Shown here: positions 46,316 through 54,829 of the stretch, in pieces
Position numbering within the stretch: position 1 is the stretch's first letter
How the letters are laid out: each line of letters opens with the position of its first letter
Source of the DNA: RYN-133 sp963754285
Lineage (GTDB): Bacteria > Actinomycetota > Actinomycetes > Mycobacteriales > Jatrophihabitantaceae
Assembly: GCA_963754285.1 (NCBI GenBank)
Contig: CAVWFN010000004.1
Location: 62,001-126,000, forward strand
DNA: 64,000 bases
Direction: 5' to 3'
Notes under the pieces: generated by a model
Told to the model about the DNA's origin: nothing
Database searches by the model: none
What the model saw: only the letters and a program-made list of their open reading frames with translations
Translations under genes and position numbers: made by a program

Positions 46316-47457
46316 GTTGTGACCTTGACGGTGACGATCTTCGAGGTGGACGACTTGTAACTCGGCTTGCTCGACGGCGTGAAGGTTGCCTTGAGCTTGT
46401 GCGAGCCGACGGCCAGCTTCGTCGTCGAGAAGGTCGCGACGCCGGACTTCACCTTCGCGGATCCGAGCTTCTTGGTGCCGTCGTAGAAGGCGACTGCGCC
46501 GCCGGTGGAGGGCTTCTCCGTCGCCGTCAGCGTCAGCTTCGCACCGTGCCTGATGGTGGCCTTGGACGCCTTCAGCGCGGTGGACGTCCCCTGCGCCGTG
46601 ATGGTCAACGTCTTCACGTTGGACGAGGAGCCCGAGTACGTCTGCGTCGCAGTCGGCACGAACGTTGCCTTGAGCTTGTGCGATCCGCCGGCCAGCGTGG
46701 TGGTCGAGTAGGTCGCCTTACCGGCTGACGCAGTGACGGTGCTGAGCACCTTCGTGCCGTCGATGAACTCGACCTTGCCGGCAACCGCCGGGGTGACTGC
46801 TGCACTCAGGGTGACCTTGGCGCCGTGGACCGCCTTCGTCGGCGCAGTCAGAGACGTCCTGGTGGAAGTGAGCGGCAGCTTCGTGTACTCGACCGACCAC
46901 GTGCTGGTAGTCGTGTTGATCAGGATGTCGGCCGAGTCGTACTTGGTGTTCGGCGCGGTGTCGGCCGCGTTGGTGGTCAGCCGCAGCTGGTAGACGTTCT
47001 GGTAGCCGCTGGTGTTGGTGGTCGGGAAGTCCTCTTCGAGGTCGGCGATCGAGAAGTCTGTTCCGGCGCCGGTGACGACGGGCAGCGCGGTCGAGGCGAT
47101 CGCACTCGGTGCCGACGAATTCGGGTACGTCGTCGAGCCGGACAGCACGTCGCCGTTCCACTGGCTGGGGAGCTGGCCGCTGACGGTCTGGTACCCGGAG
47201 AGCACCGCATTGGTGTCACCGTGACGCACCGCGGTGGTTCCTTCGACGTACGCGGCGAGCGGCTGGTCGTTGATCGATCCGCCGGTGATCTGGTTGCCCT
47301 GCGCGTTGAAGAACAGCAGGCCGCCGACCGAGTTGGCGTCCGGCTCCCAGGGCGGCGTCGTTGTTGCGGTGGCGGCGGCGCCGACGGCCACGAAGGCGGC
47401 GGCGGTCAACAAGCCGACGACCCCAGCGGTGACGCTGCGGCGAAGGGTGGAGGTCAT
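46312..47457 (-). CDS. Exported protein: novel N-terminal domain plus two immunoglobulin-like repeats
   Basis: This 381-residue protein has a signal peptide (to about residue 30), an N-terminal domain of about 150 residues (GGLLFFNAQGNQITGGSIND through STTYPNSSAPSAIAS to NVYQLRLTTNAADTAPNTKY), then two bacterial Ig-like repeats of the Big3 type, each with GGSHKLKATF or VGSHKLKATF near its end. The N-terminal domain also occurs in the protein at 47460-48266. It has no anchor helix, so it may be released or bound by partners. I chose ATG 47457, with a GAAAGG site; TTG 47463 would give TTGA overlap. PstB follows with a 4-base overlap. Confidence 0.75.
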   Translation of the reverse strand: MTSTLRRSVTAGVVGLLTAAAFVAVGAAATATTTPPWEPDANSVGGLLFFNAQGNQITGGSINDQPLAAYVEGTTAVRHGDTNAVLSGYQTVSGQLPSQWNGDVLSGSTTYPNSSAPSAIASTALPVVTGAGTDFSIADLEEDFPTTNTSGYQNVYQLRLTTNAADTAPNTKYDSADILINTTTSTWSVEYTKLPLTSTRTSLTAPTKAVHGAKVTLSAAVTPAVAGKVEFIDGTKVLSTVTASAGKATYSTTTLAGGSHKLKATFVPTATQTYSGSSSNVKTLTITAQGTSTALKASKATIRHGAKLTLTATEKPSTGGAVAFYDGTKKLGSAKVKSGVATFSTTKLAVGSHKLKATFTPSSKPSYKSSTSKIVTVKVTT

Positions 47458-47459
47458 GG

Positions 47460-48266
47460 TCAATGGCCTTTCTCAGAGGTGCCTTGAAGCGCAGGGTGTA
47501 GTTCGTGATCGGTGCCGACCTCGGCGCGGCCGCTCTTGCGCACGTAGCGGAGCACGCCGCCCGCGGCGGCCAGGACCGTGCCGAGCGCGGCGAGCACCCA
47601 CAGGGCGGGATGCGCCGAGCCGGCCGATGACGTCGTGGCCGCCGGAGCAGCCGGCGCCGGTGTGCGTAGCGCGGACTTGGGCAGCAGGGTCGTCTCGACC
47701 GAGACGGCCGACCCGGCGGTGCAGTCGACGGTCGTGCCGTCAACGGCCTGCCAGCTCGTCCCGTTCACCGTGATGTCGAGTGCCTCGTAACTCGTCGTGT
47801 CCATCGGACTGTCCGGTGCCGTCGCGTAGAGCCGCAGCTGGATCAGCCCGTCCCACTTCGGCGGGAAGTCGGTGATGACGTGCTGCAAAGCCGGGTCACC
47901 GCCGGTTGCCGCGCTCATCGGGTGTGCCGCGTTCGTGTAGCGCGAGTTGTCGGTGAGTTCTTCGCCGCTCCACGCGCTCGCCGGGACGTTCTCGATCGGC
48001 TGGTAGGCGTAGAGGACGGCGCCCCGTCCCGTCCCCGTGTACTCGCTCGGTGCGGCGACAGAGCCCACCGCGAGAGCTGCGAACGGCTGCGTCGCGGTGC
48101 TGCCACTGGTGATCTGGTGGCCGTGGCCGTCGCACAGTCCCAACGCACCGGTGACGGCCGGATCGGTGTACGGCACCGAACTCGACGCCTGGGCCGGGCC
48201 GGCGATCGCGCCCATGACGAGCAGCGCGATCACCGAGACACCGGCTCCGAGGAAACGGTTGCCCAC
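47460..48266 (-). CDS. Exported, C-terminally anchored protein sharing the same novel domain
   Basis: This 268-residue protein has a signal peptide (ending PAQAS, about residue 28), a domain collinear with the N-terminal domain of the next gene's product (GALGLCDGHGHQITSGSTAT, YAYQPIENVPASAWSGEEL, GLIQLRLYATAPDSPMDTTS), an Ala/Pro/Thr/Ser linker and a C-terminal helix (ALWVLAALGTVLAAAGGVL) with a basic tail. No LPXTG signal is present. GTG 48266 starts three bases after the stop of the solute-binding-protein gene. I do not recognise the domain; it may bind a ligand, the Pst-associated binding proteins, or wall material. Confidence 0.7.
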   Translation of the reverse strand: MGNRFLGAGVSVIALLVMGAIAGPAQASSSVPYTDPAVTGALGLCDGHGHQITSGSTATQPFAALAVGSVAAPSEYTGTGRGAVLYAYQPIENVPASAWSGEELTDNSRYTNAAHPMSAATGGDPALQHVITDFPPKWDGLIQLRLYATAPDSPMDTTSYEALDITVNGTSWQAVDGTTVDCTAGSAVSVETTLLPKSALRTPAPAAPAATTSSAGSAHPALWVLAALGTVLAAAGGVLRYVRKSGRAEVGTDHELHPALQGTSEKGH

Positions 48267-48269
48267 GCG

Positions 48270-49422
48270 TCAGCCCGAACTGACGTTGCCGAGGTCGTCG
48301 TACGACGGAGTGGTTCCCGCCGCCGCGATGTCGGCGAGGCCGGCGGTTCCCTTCACGAAGGCCGTCCCACCGCTGAACAACGTGGAGGCCCAGTTCTTGC
48401 CGGAGCCCGGCTGCCACACGGTCGAGGAGGTGAGGTCGGACTGCCGGAAGATCACGTAGTGGTTCACCGGCGAGCTGTAGACGCTGCCGCTCGACGGCGT
48501 CCCCGTCAGCGCCTTGACTCCGGGACTGACCGAGCTGCCACCCGGGAAGGGGGCGGACGGGTCGTGGAAGTACCCGCTGTTGTAGAGGCTCAGGCGCGCG
48601 CTCGAGAACGGCACGATCGCGTCGGCGGACGAGGCCGTACCGGTGATCGCCGACGGGTCGTTCTGCTCGACCGTCTTGACGTTGGCTCCCAGCGTGACGG
48701 GGTTGTTGCCGTTCGCGGTCTTGAGGTCGGCAAGGAAGGTCTTGGTGATCGACGAACTGCTCGGCGGCAGCATCGGGACGATCGCGGCGTTCGACGTACC
48801 GCCGACGTCACTCCACTTGGTGGTACCGCCGGAGGTGTAGATCGTGAGCAGTTGGTTGATCGACAGGCCGGCCGGCGCGTTGGTCGTGTTGTCGGCCGCG
48901 ATCTGCACCGCGTCCGTACCGAGCCGCACGACGTGCAGGTAGCCCCAGTCCGTTCGTGCCGGCCGTGGTCTGCTGAGCCGCGGTCGGCAGGCTCGCGGAG
49001 AAGACGAAGTTGATCTTCTCGGGCGTTCCGGTGTCGGCGAGCAGCGCGGTGATCGCCGCGCCGCTGCTCTGCACGCGCTGCACCGGTGCGGTGCCCTCGC
49101 GCAGCACGTCGGTCGCGTTGAGCGGGATCGGCGAGGTGAGCGTGCTGCCGTTGGCGTAGGCCGCGCGGGCGTTGCCGTCCGGCGTCGCATTGAAGGTGAC
49201 CAGCTTGTAGCGGTTGCCGGTGGAGTTGTAGCCCTGGGTGCCGGCGATCGAGCTGCCGTCGGCGATGAACTGCAGGTCGTACTGCGGTGTGTCACCGCCG
49301 ACGCCGACGACGTCCTGCGCGATGGGCGCGTAGTCGCCGTAGGCGTTCGTCGCGGTCGCCAGGCCCGCAACCAATGCAGTGGCTGCGGTGATCGTCAGCC
49401 CTGCCTTGACCATCTTCTTCAC
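48270..49422 (-). pseudogene. PstS-like solute-binding protein with one frame break, first gene of the operon
   Basis: Across one break this is a 383-residue secreted protein: signal peptide (to about residue 27), then a periplasmic-binding fold opening with DVVGVGGDTPQYDLQF, a variant of the VGVGSDTTQ start found in actinobacterial phosphate-binding-like proteins, followed by INQLLTIYTSGGTTKWSDVG and AIVPFSSARLSLYNSG. The break is near 48951; dropping one base turns TNGLGLPA into TNDWGYLHVVR. GTG 49422 has a GGAAGG site. It lies about 70 bases downstream of a good promoter. It has no anchor helix, in contrast to the PstS of the same operon. Confidence 0.75.
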
Positions 49423-49498
49423 TGATTACGCCTTCCGTTCGTTCGAGAACACCAAGCCGCACGTTCCGCTTGTCTTAATTCCTATAAGGATGATGGGA

Positions 49499-49527
49499 AA
49501 CATAGGAGACGGCGACGTAGTCGTCAA
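49499..49527 (-). promoter_or_regulatory. Promoter of the pst-type operon
   Basis: On the minus strand a TTGACG box (49527-49522) and a TATGTT box (49504-49499) are separated by exactly 17 bases, a good fit to a housekeeping-sigma promoter. Transcription would start near 49492, leaving a leader of about 70 bases before GTG 49422. This AT-richer patch stands out from its surroundings. I did not find a convincing PhoP-type direct repeat. The divergent space 49423-49797 contains no gene that I can support. Confidence 0.55.
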
Positions 49528-49778
49528 GCGCTGATCGCGTGCCGTCCAGTTCGGGCGATCCGCTTACGAAATAGGACGATTCGGAGCTATCCGGACGCGC
49601 CGTTTGGGCTCAACGCGTCGAATGTCCGTGTTGGTTGTGAGGCTGGTCATGCGGCTTGCTTGGCCTCGGCCGTCCCGATCATGTCTTCCTCCGGTCTGCC
49701 CGGGCCGGCGCAGCGAGAGCGGGCCGAACGAAGGAACACGAGATCGCCGGACGAGCGGTCACGAATCTTGTCAGACCT

Positions 49779-49794
49779 TCGGTCTAGTGTTCGA
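49779..49794 (+). promoter_or_regulatory. LexA (SOS) box-like palindrome before the HNH gene
   Basis: The 16-base element TCGGTCtagtGTTCGA matches the actinobacterial LexA consensus TCGAACnnnnGTTCGA at 10 of 12 fixed positions and lies four bases before the ATG at 49798. So close to the start, binding would block a leaderless transcript or the promoter itself. Confidence 0.45.
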
Positions 49795-49797
49795 TTT

Positions 49798-51129
49798 ATG
49801 GCAGGCAGGGTGAGTTCGCGGCGGGCGGTGGCGATGTTGCGCGATGCCGTCGACGCGCTGCTCGAGGCCGATGCGTCGCGTCCGGACGGGCCGGAGTTGG
49901 CTGCGCTCGCCGCCGAGATCGACGTGCAGCGGTGCCGGCTCGCAGCGGTCGACCACGTCGTGATCGCGGAACTGGACGAGCGGCAGCTGTCCGGCGACTT
50001 CGGGCGCACGTCGACGGCCGATCTGCTCGGCGAGCTGTCGCGCCTTTCTCCGGCTGAGGCGAAGGCGCGGGTGCGGGCGGCGCACGACATGGGTCCGCGG
50101 CGCGAGTTCTCGGGCGCACCGTTGCCACCGCTGTTCGTGCGGGTCGCCGACGCGCAGCGCAACGGGCTGATCTCGGCCGCGCACGCCCGCGTGATCACCG
50201 GCTGCATCGACGCGCTGCCCTCGCACCTGGCCTACGAACTCACCGGGCCGGTCGAGCAGTTCCTGGTCGAGCATGCGTTGCATCTCGATCCGAAGCGGCT
50301 CGCGGTGGCGGCACGACGGCTGCTCGCCACGGTCGACCCTGACGGCGCAGCCCCGCGTGACGAAGACCAGTACCGGCGACGCGACTACGCGCTGACTCAA
50401 CGCGGCGACGGCAGTTGGAATGTCGGTGGGCCGGTCACCGACGACTACGCGGCGGTGTGGGGTCCGATCGTTGACGCGCTGTCGGAGCCGCAGCCGTCCG
50501 AGGACGGCATCGGTGACGACCGCACACCGGGCCAGCGGCGGCATGACGCGATGGTCGAGCTCGGTAGGCAACTGCTCCGTTCGGGTGGCCTGCCCGACGC
50601 AGGCGGCACCCCGGTCACCGTCCTCGTGCGGGTCGACAACGACCAACTCGAGACCGGCGAGGGTGTCGCGATCACCGAGTCGGGCGCGACCATCGGCATG
50701 CCCGCCCTGCTGCGCCTGATCGACGGATGCGAACTGATCACGACGGTGCACGCGAGTAACGGCGCAGTGCTGTGTCTCGCCCGTACCCAACGGCTGGCTT
50801 CGCGAGCACAGCGACGGGCACTAGCGGCGCGCGACCTCGGCTGCTGCTTCCCAGGCTGCACGCGGCCCGCGTCCTGGTGCGAGGCCCACCACGTAATCCC
50901 CTGGCTCGACGGCGGACCGACCGATCTCGACAATCTCTGCTTGTTGTGCAGATTCCACCACCGCGAGTTCGAACGCCGCGGGTGGCTCGTACGCATGGTC
51001 GAGGGAGTGCCGGAATGGATCCCGCCGCCGTGGCTCGATCCGTTGCAAGAGCCGCGACGAAACACCGCGCATCATCTGGCTCGGTTCGACTGGGAGTCCG
51101 AACCGGTCGGCACTGCGCGCGCGCCGTGA
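49798..51129 (+). CDS. DUF222/13E12-repeat HNH endonuclease
   Basis: This 443-residue protein has an N-terminal DUF222 region (about residues 1-320, helical, RVRAAHDMG near 94) and a C-terminal HNH nuclease site (residues 361-385: CEAHHVIPWLDGG, then DNLCLLCRFHHREFE), with a second Cys pair (CCFPGC) just upstream that probably binds zinc. The 13E12 family is abundant in mycobacteria and relatives, and some members are DNA-damage-induced. ATG 49798 was chosen over an upstream start at 49660 because the conserved region begins there and a LexA-like box precedes it. The exact role is unknown. Confidence 0.85.
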   Translation: MAGRVSSRRAVAMLRDAVDALLEADASRPDGPELAALAAEIDVQRCRLAAVDHVVIAELDERQLSGDFGRTSTADLLGELSRLSPAEAKARVRAAHDMGPRREFSGAPLPPLFVRVADAQRNGLISAAHARVITGCIDALPSHLAYELTGPVEQFLVEHALHLDPKRLAVAARRLLATVDPDGAAPRDEDQYRRRDYALTQRGDGSWNVGGPVTDDYAAVWGPIVDALSEPQPSEDGIGDDRTPGQRRHDAMVELGRQLLRSGGLPDAGGTPVTVLVRVDNDQLETGEGVAITESGATIGMPALLRLIDGCELITTVHASNGAVLCLARTQRLASRAQRRALAARDLGCCFPGCTRPASWCEAHHVIPWLDGGPTDLDNLCLLCRFHHREFERRGWLVRMVEGVPEWIPPPWLDPLQEPRRNTAHHLARFDWESEPVGTARAP

Positions 51130-51133
51130 TCGG

Positions 51134-52096
51134 TCAGTGCGACTGAACTCGCACAGTGAACGTCTTGCCGTCGGCGCCGATCGACCCGGGCACCAACTGC
51201 GCGGTTGAGCTCACGCGCTGGTCCTGCGCGCGCGGATGCGCGCTCGCCAACTTCCCGTGAGCAACGGTGGCGTGCACCGCGAGCGACGTGAAGGACGCCG
51301 GCGGGGTCGACGTGGTGTTGACGAGGAAGGCAATGGCGGGCTCGTTGGCATACGGAGTCGGCCGACCTGGCGAATAGCAGCCGGCGGCCTCGCCGCTGTT
51401 TCCGTCCGTGGCCTCGACCTCCACCGAATCGCCGGAGTAGGAGATCGTCACGACCGCGTGCGGGTGTAACGCGTCGCCCACGGTCGAACCGCGAGCGCCG
51501 CGGCAGCGGATGAACGCGTGGTACTGCGCGTGTCCGTCGACGCACTTCACTGCGACGCTGCCCGCCCACCCGTCGTTGGCGGCCAACTTCTGGACGTCCT
51601 GGAGCACGGCACGTACTTCGGCATTCTCGTGCGCCGCGCAGGTCACCGTCGGCACGACCACGCGCATGCTGCCCGTCTTCGCGTCGGCATGTGGCACCAG
51701 GTAGCCGGCCCCGATCGGACGAGCCGCCGGCTTCGCGTAGTCGAAGCCGCCCTTCCTGAAACCGCGCCCGGACGCCGTCACGACCTCAACGGGAACGAGG
51801 CCGGCCGCGTGCGCAGGCGAAGTCGCCTTCAATTGCGTCGAGCTGACTCGGTGGAACTTCGCGTCGACGCCACCGAAGCGCACCGCCTGCACGCCGGTGA
51901 AGTTGTGTCCGGTCACCGTGGTGACCGACGGCCAAGCCGTGCGCACGCGCGCCCGTCGGGAGCCGAGGTGGAGGCTGCCGCATCGGTGATCGGGTCGCAA
52001 GGGTGGTCGCACGAGATCGCTCAGGTCCGGGCTGTGGTGGCGCGAGAGCGTTACGCGCCCGTGATGGGCAGCCAGCGTCGAACCGCCGGCACGCAC
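51134..52096 (-). CDS. IPT/TIG-domain protein, start uncertain
   Basis: The well-supported part (about 51134-51960) encodes an IPT/TIG beta-sandwich (VTTVTGHNFTGVQAVRFGGV, STQLKATSPAHAAGLVPVEV), then a beta-rich domain with three to four cysteines (VTCAAHENAEVRAVLQDV; VKCVDGHAQYHAFIRC) and a GDSVEVEATDGNSGE stretch that could be a glutamic-type (G1) peptidase-like or other jelly roll; I cannot decide. The first 55 residues of the open frame look unlike protein. An ATG at 52212 in another frame encodes a signal-like MRAGLITLVAAVAAA, so the true gene may begin there with a frame break between. The stop is five bases from the convergent HNH gene. Confidence 0.5.
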   Translation of the reverse strand: MRAGGSTLAAHHGRVTLSRHHSPDLSDLVRPPLRPDHRCGSLHLGSRRARVRTAWPSVTTVTGHNFTGVQAVRFGGVDAKFHRVSSTQLKATSPAHAAGLVPVEVVTASGRGFRKGGFDYAKPAARPIGAGYLVPHADAKTGSMRVVVPTVTCAAHENAEVRAVLQDVQKLAANDGWAGSVAVKCVDGHAQYHAFIRCRGARGSTVGDALHPHAVVTISYSGDSVEVEATDGNSGEAAGCYSPGRPTPYANEPAIAFLVNTTSTPPASFTSLAVHATVAHGKLASAHPRAQDQRVSSTAQLVPGSIGADGKTFTVRVQSH

Positions 52097-52224
52097 GGGA
52101 CGGTCAACGACCGCAGCGAGACGGTGGCCGGGAAGCGACTGACCAGCGACGCGACGCAGCCGCGTGGCGCCGCCGCTACCGCCGCCACCAGCGTGATCAG
52201 ACCAGCTCGCATGGTGCTACTAGA

Positions 52225-53229
52225 TCAGCAGCTCACCCGGTCCGGTCGGTGACCAGATCGCACAAGCGCCTCGAGCGCGGCGCGGGCGGGGACGTCAGGC
52301 AGGTCGGCGAGGATGACGCGCGCAGCATCGGCATAGCCACGCGTGGTCGCACGCGCGCTGCTCATCGCCGCGGAGGCCCGCAGCAATTGCAACGCCTCGG
52401 CGTGCTCGGCGTCGTCGACGATCGGGCCCGACACGAGTTCGCGCAAGCGTGCGCCCGACGGGTCGGTGTCACGCAGCGCGTAGAGCGCGGGCAAGGTGGC
52501 GACGCCCTCGCGCAGGTCCGTCCCGGGCGTCTTGCCCGACTCGGTCGACTCTGAGGCGATGTCGAGCAGGTCGTCGGAGAGCTGGAAGGCGATGCCGATC
52601 TGCTCGCCGAAGCGGCGCAGGGTGTCGGTGTGCGCCTCGGGAACGCCGGCGAAGTACGCGCCGAACTCGGCCGACGTGGCGATCAGCGAACCGGTCTTGT
52701 CGGCGAGCACCGCGAGGTAGTGGTCGATCGGGTCGACGCCGTCGCGCGGCCCGACCGTCTCGCGGATCTGCCCGGTGACCAGCCGTCCGAACGTCCGCGC
52801 CTGCAACCGCACCGCATGCGTGCCGAGATCAGCCAACATGTCGGACGCTCGCGAGAACAGGAAGTCGCCGGTGAGGATCGCAACGGCGTTGTCCCAACGC
52901 ACGTTCGCCGCGACCGCGCCGCGCCGCACGCTCGCCTCGTCCATGACATCGTCGTGATACAGCGTGGCCAGGTGCGTCAGCTCGACGACCACGGCCGCCG
53001 GGACGATCTCGGGTCGGGTGTCGTCGCCGAACTGCGCGGCCAGGACGCACACGAGCGGACGGAACCGCTTGCCGCCCGCGTCGACGAGGTAGCGCGCGAC
53101 GTCGGCGACGAATTCGTCGTCGGACTGCACTGCTCGAGCGAGCGCTCTCTCGACGTCGTCGAGTTGCGCGCGCACCGCCGCCTCGAGCGTCGCGTCGGCG
53201 AAGTCAACGCCGAGCGGCGCGGTAGTCAT
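52225..53229 (-). CDS. Long-chain trans-polyprenyl diphosphate synthase
   Basis: This 334-residue enzyme condenses isopentenyl diphosphate onto allylic diphosphates, probably to make the menaquinone side chain. Family motifs are GGKRFRP (52-58), the first aspartate-rich motif DDVMD (93-97), K178 in LADKTG, and the second aspartate-rich motif DDLLD (219-223). The bulk of the residues just before the first motif (LYH) fits a long-chain product. It directly follows nuoN by 13 bases, a common actinobacterial arrangement that couples quinone synthesis with complex I. The start is ATG 53229. Confidence 0.9.
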   Translation of the reverse strand: MTTAPLGVDFADATLEAAVRAQLDDVERALARAVQSDDEFVADVARYLVDAGGKRFRPLVCVLAAQFGDDTRPEIVPAAVVVELTHLATLYHDDVMDEASVRRGAVAANVRWDNAVAILTGDFLFSRASDMLADLGTHAVRLQARTFGRLVTGQIRETVGPRDGVDPIDHYLAVLADKTGSLIATSAEFGAYFAGVPEAHTDTLRRFGEQIGIAFQLSDDLLDIASESTESGKTPGTDLREGVATLPALYALRDTDPSGARLRELVSGPIVDDAEHAEALQLLRASAAMSSARATTRGYADAARVILADLPDVPARAALEALVRSGHRPDRVSC

Positions 53230-53242
53230 CGCAGCCGCCGGC

Positions 53243-54829
53243 TCATCTGGCTACCAACGACACGGCCTTCGTCGCGAGATCGATGATCGGCTGCGGGAAG
53301 ACGCCGAGCGCGACGGTAGCCACAGTGCCGAGCGTCAGGGTGACCGCGGACGTCGGACCGGGGATCGACACCGTCGGCGCGTTCTCCGGCGGTTCGGCGA
53401 AGAACATCAGCACGACGATGCGCAGGTAGTAGAACGCCGCGATCGCCGACGAGATCAGCGCGATCACCACGAGCGGTCCGGCGGTGTGCCAGGCTGCGCG
53501 GAAGACGTAGAACTTCGCGATGAAGCCGGACGTGAGCGGGATGCCCGCCATCGACAGCAACAGCACCGTCATCGTCGTCGCGACGAGCGGGCTCTTACGA
53601 GCCAGCCCCGACCACTGCGACAGGTGCGTCGCCTCGCCATCGGCATCGCGGACGAGCGTCACCAGGCCGAATGCCGCCAGCGTCGTGATGCCGTAGGTCG
53701 CGACGTAGAACATGATCGCGGCAACGCTGTCCTTCGACACCGCGACGAACGCGACCAGGATGAAGCCGGCGTGCGCGATCGACGAGTACGCGAGCACGCG
53801 CTTCACGTCGGTCTGCGTGACACCGAAGACCGCGCCGACGACCATCGACGCGATCGCAACCGCCCAGATGATCGGACGCCAGTCGCTCGCCGTCCCGGAG
53901 AACCCGACGTACAGCACGCGCAGCAGCGCACCGAAAGCCGCGACCTTCGTGCACGACGCCATGAACGCGGCGATCGGCGTGGGCGAACCGGTGTAGACGT
54001 CAGGCGTCCAGCTGTGGAACGGCGCGACGCTCGCCTTGAACAGCAGCCCGACGAGCAGCAGCGCCAGGCCGAGGTAGAGCAGCACGTCCGACTTCCCGGA
54101 CACGCGTTGCGCGGCGAAGATCGCGGAGAGGTCGACCGAGTTGGCGTAGCCGTAGAGCAGCGCCAGCCCGTACAGGAAGAAGGCCGACCCGAACGCGCCG
54201 AGCAGGAAGTACTTCAGCGAGGCTTCCTGCGAGAGCAGCCGCTTGCGGCGCGCCATGCCCGCCATCAGGTACAGCGGCAGTGACAGCACTTCGAGCGCAA
54301 CGAACATGAGCAGCAGGTTGTTCGAGACCGGGAAGATCATCATGCCGCTGACCGCAAACAGCATGAGCGGGAAGACCTCGGTCTGCACGCGATCGGTTCG
54401 CGTGAGCATGCGGTCGGTCGGCGAGCCGACGACCACTGCTGCGGACGCGACGATCGGGCTACCTGCCTCGACAGTGCGCTCGGCGACCAGCAGCGTCGCC
54501 ATGATCGCGAGGATCAGGATCGTCCCTTGCAGGAACAGTCCGACGCCGTCGATGCCGAGCGATCCCGCGAAGGTCGGGTCGTTGCCGGCCGGTGTCGGCG
54601 TCGCGAGCCGGGTGTTGTGCAGCAGGGTCACCGTGACGAACGCGGCGAGCAGGCCACCGACGGTCACCACGATCTGCGTGTTGAACCGCTCGCGACGCGG
54701 CACGACGGCTTCGACGAGCACGCCGAGCAGAGCGGCGCCGAGCACGATGAACACCGGCGCGAGGGCGTGGTAGGACACCGACGGTGTGGTGATCGTCGGT
54801 GTCGTGGCGACGGCGAGAGCCGTGGTCAT
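53243..54829 (-). CDS. nuoN: NADH-quinone oxidoreductase subunit N
   Basis: This 528-residue protein is one of three antiporter-like, proton-pumping membrane subunits of complex I. It has about 14 helices, the conserved Glu in MFVALEVLSLPLY (E180), GSAFFLYGLALLYGY and the broken-helix region SWTPDVYTGSPTPIAAFM. ATG 54829 overlaps the nuoM stop as ATGA. The N-terminal 25 residues are longer than in many NuoN proteins. Confidence 0.93.
   Translation of the reverse strand: MTTALAVATTPTITTPSVSYHALAPVFIVLGAALLGVLVEAVVPRRERFNTQIVVTVGGLLAAFVTVTLLHNTRLATPTPAGNDPTFAGSLGIDGVGLFLQGTILILAIMATLLVAERTVEAGSPIVASAAVVVGSPTDRMLTRTDRVQTEVFPLMLFAVSGMMIFPVSNNLLLMFVALEVLSLPLYLMAGMARRKRLLSQEASLKYFLLGAFGSAFFLYGLALLYGYANSVDLSAIFAAQRVSGKSDVLLYLGLALLLVGLLFKASVAPFHSWTPDVYTGSPTPIAAFMASCTKVAAFGALLRVLYVGFSGTASDWRPIIWAVAIASMVVGAVFGVTQTDVKRVLAYSSIAHAGFILVAFVAVSKDSVAAIMFYVATYGITTLAAFGLVTLVRDADGEATHLSQWSGLARKSPLVATTMTVLLLSMAGIPLTSGFIAKFYVFRAAWHTAGPLVVIALISSAIAAFYYLRIVVLMFFAEPPENAPTVSIPGPTSAVTLTLGTVATVALGVFPQPIIDLATKAVSLVAR

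Noticed and set aside
49423..49560. A PhoP-type (PHO box) direct repeat ahead of the pst-type operon
   Set aside because: I looked for GTTCA-type 11-base direct repeats on the minus strand and found only scattered half-matches.
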